Shown: positions 9,736 through 12,734 of the stretch, piece after piece | Numbering within the stretch: the stretch's first letter is position 1 | How the letters are laid out: the number at the start of each line of letters is the position of its first letter | From: Candidatus Eiseniibacteriota bacterium | GTDB taxonomy: Bacteria; Eisenbacteria; RBG-16-71-46; JAGVPR01 | Direction: 5' to 3' | DNA length: 12,734 nucleotides | Assembly (NCBI GenBank): GCA_020052115.1 | Contig: JAGVPR010000009.1 | Coordinates: 1 to 12,734 of the forward strand | Position numbers and translations under genes: made by a program | Notes under the pieces: model-generated | Told to the model about the DNA's origin: nothing | The model's input: only the letters and a program-made list of their open reading frames with translations | The model's database searches: none

Positions 9736-11721
9736 ATGATCCTCCTCGGACGTTCGGCGCTCTATCTGGCGTTCGTCTTCGCGCTCTATGCTGTCGCCGC
9801 CTCGCTGATCGGACGCGCGCGCGGGAAACCGGCGCTCCTTCGCAGCGGTGAGAATGCGGCATTCGCCGTGGCGTATCTCACGACCCTGGCCGTCGTCTCG
9901 CTGCTCGTGCTCCTCGTCTCGCGCCAGTTCCAGGTCGAGTACGTGGCGAACTACACGAGCCGCCATCTGCCGTGGTACTTCCGCCTCACGGCTCTGTGGG
10001 CCGGACAGGCGGGGTCCCTGCTCTTCTGGTCATGGCTCCTCACGATCTACTCGACGGTCGTGCTGCTGCGCCGGGACGACTCGGTCCGAGATCTCTACCC
10101 CGGCGTCGTGGCCGTGCTCATGGCCGTCTTCGCGTTCTTCATCGGGCTCGTGACCTTCATGTCGAATCCGTTCCGTTTGTTGCCGTTCACGCCGGCGGAC
10201 GGTGCGGGCCTGAATCCTATCCTCCAGCACCCGGCGATGGTGATACACCCGCCCTCGCTCTACCTCGGCTTCGTGGGGATGACGGTGCCGTTCGCGTTCG
10301 CGATGGCCGCGCTCATCGCGGGGCAGGCCGGCCCGGCGTGGCTCAAGGTGATCCGCCGTTACGCGCTCTTCGCGTGGCTCTTCCTCTCGCTCGGCAACCT
10401 GCTCGGAGCGCGCTGGGCGTACGTGGAGCTGGGGTGGGGCGGCTACTGGGGATGGGATCCGGTGGAGAATTCCGCGTTCATGCCGTGGCTGGCCGGGACG
10501 GCGTTTCTCCACTCGATCATGATCCAGGAGAAGAAGGGGATGTTGAAGATCTGGAACATGGTCCTCATCACCCTGACCTTCTCCTTGACGATCCTCGGCA
10601 CGTTCATCACGCGAAGCGGCGTCATCTCCTCGGTCCATTCCTTCACGCAGTCGGGTATCGGGCCGTTCTTCGCGGCGTTCCTCGGAGGCATCGGCGTCTT
10701 CTCCTTCGGCATGATCCTCTACCGTCGCCCGCTGCTCCGAAGCGAGAGGACGCTCGAGTCGTTCGCTTCCCGAGAATCGAGTTTCCTTTTCAACAATCTG
10801 ATCCTCCTCGTGGCCGCATTCGCCATCCTCACGGGGACGGTCTTCCCGATCATTTCCGAGGCGGTGCGGGGCGTGAAGATCACGGTCGGGCCGCCCTTCT
10901 TCAACCGGATCATGATCCCTATCGGCCTGATCCTGCTCTTCCTGACCGGCGTGGGACCTCTCATCGCGTGGCGGCGCGCGTCATGGAAGAACATCCGGCG
11001 GAACTTCGTCGTGCCCGTGGTCGCGGGGCTCGCGGTGATCCCGCTGATGCTCGCCGGCGGCGTGCGGTCCTTCTACGCCATCACGTCGTTCACCCTCTCG
11101 GGCTTCGTGCTGGCGACGATCGTGCAGGAGTTCTGGAAGGGGGTCGGAGCGCGCCGCTCGATCTCCGGACTCTCCGCGCCGATGGCGTTCTTCTCGCTCC
11201 TCGCTCGTAGCCGCCGACGCTACGGCGGCTACATCGTCCATCTCGGCGTGCTGCTCGTCATGATCGGCATCACGGGGAACGCGTTCAAGAAGGAGAACCA
11301 GGCCGTTCTGGAGCCGGGTCAGAAGTTCCAGCTCGGGAACTACGAGATGACCTTTCTCGAGATGAGGGAGCAGGAGACGTCGCTCAAGACCCGCGTGGAA
11401 GCCCGCGTCGAGGTGCGCCAGAGCGGGCGGGCGCTCGGCGTGATGCTCCCCGCGAAGGAGTTCCACCAGACGCGCGCGGCCGATCAGCCCTCGACCGAGG
11501 TGGCGCTCAGATCCACGCCGAAGGAGGATCTCTACCTGATCCTCGCCTCATTCGACGGCGAGACGGCGGTCCTGAAGGCGTACATCAACCCCCTCGTGAA
11601 CTGCTTGTGGCTCGGCGGGCTCGTCGTCATGCTGGGGACGACGCTGGCGGCGTGGCCCGACAAACGTGACAAGCGCCGCGCGCTCTCGTATAGCTTCGAG
11701 GTTGAGGAGGCGGTGGCATGA
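9736..11721 (+). CDS. ccmF: Cytochrome c heme lyase subunit CcmF
   Basis: A 661-residue polytopic inner-membrane protein, the usual size for CcmF, which takes heme from CcmE and attaches it to apocytochrome c in the periplasm. The WWD tryptophan-rich heme domain reads WGGYWGWDPVENSAFMPWL, with WGWD at 238-241. All four conserved histidines are present: H171 in 'HPPSLYLGF', H259 in 'AFLHSIMIQ', H301 in 'VISSVHSFTQSG' and H502 in 'YIVHLGVLL', close to the E. coli positions 173, 261, 303 and 491. ATG 9736 is chosen because it opens the first membrane helix (ILLGRSALYLAFVFALYAV). An upstream in-frame ATG at 9631 would read through the end of ccmE and adds a charged, non-membrane leader. The stop overlaps ccmH as ATGA. 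A large periplasmic stretch near 540-640 follows the CcmF pattern. Confidence 0.96.
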   Translation: MILLGRSALYLAFVFALYAVAASLIGRARGKPALLRSGENAAFAVAYLTTLAVVSLLVLLVSRQFQVEYVANYTSRHLPWYFRLTALWAGQAGSLLFWSWLLTIYSTVVLLRRDDSVRDLYPGVVAVLMAVFAFFIGLVTFMSNPFRLLPFTPADGAGLNPILQHPAMVIHPPSLYLGFVGMTVPFAFAMAALIAGQAGPAWLKVIRRYALFAWLFLSLGNLLGARWAYVELGWGGYWGWDPVENSAFMPWLAGTAFLHSIMIQEKKGMLKIWNMVLITLTFSLTILGTFITRSGVISSVHSFTQSGIGPFFAAFLGGIGVFSFGMILYRRPLLRSERTLESFASRESSFLFNNLILLVAAFAILTGTVFPIISEAVRGVKITVGPPFFNRIMIPIGLILLFLTGVGPLIAWRRASWKNIRRNFVVPVVAGLAVIPLMLAGGVRSFYAITSFTLSGFVLATIVQEFWKGVGARRSISGLSAPMAFFSLLARSRRRYGGYIVHLGVLLVMIGITGNAFKKENQAVLEPGQKFQLGNYEMTFLEMREQETSLKTRVEARVEVRQSGRALGVMLPAKEFHQTRAADQPSTEVALRSTPKEDLYLILASFDGETAVLKAYINPLVNCLWLGGLVVMLGTTLAAWPDKRDKRRALSYSFEVEEAVA

Positions 11722-12296
11722 AGCGATTCCTTCTCCTCGTCGCGGTCGTCGCGCCGCTTGCGGCGGGTGTCGCAGTCCGGGCCGCCGCCGATTCTCCAGG
11801 GGCTCCTCCGGAGGATACGGCGCCCAAGGGCGACAACTGCGCCGTGGGCGGCGTGAGCGGTACTGCGCCCGCGGAGCCCCTCGGGGCGGGCGAAGAAGCG
11901 GTGAGCCTCGAACGTGTGAACGAGGCCGCTTCGAAGATGATCTGCACGTGCGGTTGCGGGAACATGGTCTTGTCCGACTGCGAGTGCGGCGAGGCGGCTC
12001 AAGATAAGCAGAAGATCCGCAGGCTGCTCGCGGAAGGGAAGGGCCCGGAGGAGATCGTCGCCGTCTTCGTTTCGGAGGAAGGCGAGATCAGGCGCGCCGC
12101 CCCGACCAAGAAGGGGTTCAACTTGATCGTCTGGGTGGCGCCTTTCGTGGCGCTGGTCCTGGGCGGCACGTTCCTCGGCTGGGTGCTTCGGTCCTGGACG
12201 CGCCGGAAGCCGCCGTCGCCTGGGCCGCACGAAGTTCATCCGCTTTCGAAGGAAGATCGCGACCGGCTCGACGACGAGCTGCGCCGCGGCGCGTAG
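11718..12296 (+). CDS. ccmH: Cytochrome c maturation thiol protein CcmH, CxCxC variant
   Basis: A 192-residue protein with an N-terminal signal (about 1-23), a periplasmic Cys-rich helical domain, a membrane helix near 124-150 (FNLIVWVAPFVALVLGGTFL) and a charged tail ending 'LSKEDRDRLDDELRRGA'. CcmH reduces or holds apocytochrome CXXCH thiols. The core reads 'ASKMICTCGCGNMVLSDCEC' followed by 'IRRLLAEGKGPEEIVAVFV' and 'GFNLIVWVAPF', which matches the CcmH/NrfF family. The usual CxxC is replaced by Cys at 76, 78, 80, 88 and 90, a form I recognise from non-proteobacterial CcmH proteins; an extra Cys41 lies in the linker. GAGGAGG at 11704-11710 and an ATGA overlap with ccmF support the start at 11718. 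Ability to exchange disulfides with this cysteine pattern is inferred. Confidence 0.88.
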   Translation: MKRFLLLVAVVAPLAAGVAVRAAADSPGAPPEDTAPKGDNCAVGGVSGTAPAEPLGAGEEAVSLERVNEAASKMICTCGCGNMVLSDCECGEAAQDKQKIRRLLAEGKGPEEIVAVFVSEEGEIRRAAPTKKGFNLIVWVAPFVALVLGGTFLGWVLRSWTRRKPPSPGPHEVHPLSKEDRDRLDDELRRGA

Positions 12297-12305
12297 AGGG
12301 GGAAG

Positions 12306-12674
12306 ATGGCTCTCGAACTCGTGATCGTGATCGCGGTGATCGGGGCGTGCGCGTACTTCGTCGGGCGGCCGCTCTGGGACGCGCGACCTCGCGTGCGTGA
12401 CCTCGACGAGGGGCGGCGCGCGGAGCTGCGGCGGCAGAAGGAGGGGCTCCTCTCCTCGCTTCGCGAGATGGAATTCGATTTCCGCACCGGCAAGCTCACC
12501 GAGGAGGACTATGGGGCGATGCGCTCGGACTTGGAGGCGCGCGCGATCGAGACGCTCCGGCAGCTCGATGCCCTCGAGGCCTCGGCGGGGCTCGATGCCC
12601 GGCTCGAGGATGAGATCCGCGCGCTCAAGACCTCGATCGCCGCGCGGCAGCCTGGAAAGGCCCGAGGCCTGTGA
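12306..12674 (+). CDS. Short CcmI-like membrane-anchored coiled-coil protein
   Basis: A 122-residue protein with one N-terminal membrane helix (about 3-20), then a highly charged helical region to residue 116, likely coiled coil. The segment 'LLSSLREMEFDFRTGKLTEE' followed by DYGAMRSDLEARA is the signature of the CcmI N-terminal region and of small zinc-ribbon-type proteins in ccm operons. Proteobacterial CcmI continues with periplasmic TPRs that chaperone apocytochrome c; this protein stops before any TPR and has no zinc-binding cysteine pairs (one Cys at 15, in the membrane). GAGGGGG at 12296-12302 precedes ATG 12306, nine nt after ccmH. A role with CcmH and CcmF in handling apocytochrome is inferred from the family signature and position. 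Confidence 0.75.
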   Translation: MALELVIVIAVIGACAYFVGRPLWDARPRVRDLDEGRRAELRRQKEGLLSSLREMEFDFRTGKLTEEDYGAMRSDLEARAIETLRQLDALEASAGLDARLEDEIRALKTSIAARQPGKARGL

Positions 12675-12701
12675 ACATGGCCCGGCGGCTGTGAGGAACG
12701 A

Positions 12702-12734
12702 GTGAGACGCTTCGTGATTGCGGCGCTTGTCGCC
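12702..12734 (+). CDS. Start of a further gene, probably exported (runs off the right edge)
   Basis: Eleven codons from GTG at 12702 give MRRFVIAALVA, two arginines followed by a hydrophobic run, as at the start of a signal peptide. GAGG at 12693-12696 lies 5 nt upstream, and the gene begins 28 nt after the CcmI-like stop on the same strand, so it is probably in the same operon. A thioredoxin-like CcmG or a TPR protein would be natural candidates, but nothing in these codons tells which. Confidence 0.45.
   Translation, partial: MRRFVIAALVA

Overview
This window looks like a chromosomal segment of a GC-rich (roughly 65%, by eye), Gram-negative-type bacterium. The evidence for a diderm is a bacterial alpha-2-macroglobulin-like protein, a large secreted protein ending in a FlgD-like/type IX-style sorting domain, and a Ccm-type cytochrome c maturation cluster. 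That mix fits poorly studied lineages of or near the FCB superphylum (Candidatus Eisenbacteria and relatives), but the taxon is inference. No phage, IS, CRISPR, tRNA or rRNA is visible.

Layout. (1) 1-1296, minus: N-terminal 432 codons of an alpha-2-macroglobulin-like envelope protein running off the left edge, missed by simple ORF calling because it has no stop in the window. (2) 1297-1821: a short intergenic stretch with an inverted repeat, then a probably decayed nucleotidyltransferase C-terminus and an intact-looking 54-residue partner ORF overlapping it by ATGA. (3) 1832-4612, minus: a 926-aa secreted protein with 14 Trp-anchored propeller-like units, an Fn3-like segment and a C-terminal sorting-type domain. 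(4) 4613-4834: divergent intergenic region. (5) 4835-9237, plus: dnaE (DNA polymerase III alpha) overlapping by ATGA a stand-alone PHP phosphoesterase. (6) 9269-12674, plus: ccmE, ccmF, ccmH and a short CcmI-like gene, tightly packed with good ribosome binding sites, followed by the first 11 codons of another gene, probably exported, at the right edge.

How they work together. DnaE replicates the chromosome, and its own PHP domain keeps its metal ligands, so it may proofread intrinsically. The coupled PHP protein resembles the RNase AM/TrpH family. The ccm genes form the late half of cytochrome c maturation: heme chaperone (CcmE), heme lyase core (CcmF) and apocytochrome thiol handling (CcmH, CcmI-like). 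CcmE has the Cys (CxxxY) heme-attachment motif instead of His, and CcmH has a CxCxC/CxC cysteine pattern instead of CxxC.

Most unusual signal: the palindromic hexamer family RTCGAY is absent (by eye) from everything outside the 2.8-kb propeller gene, although TCGA itself is common there. All 11 Ile-Asp pairs encoded outside that gene use ATT or ATA, never ATC, while Ile-Glu pairs use ATC almost always. The propeller gene carries six RTCGAY sites and uses ATC-GAC. This suggests genome-level avoidance of a motif, and a different history for the propeller gene.
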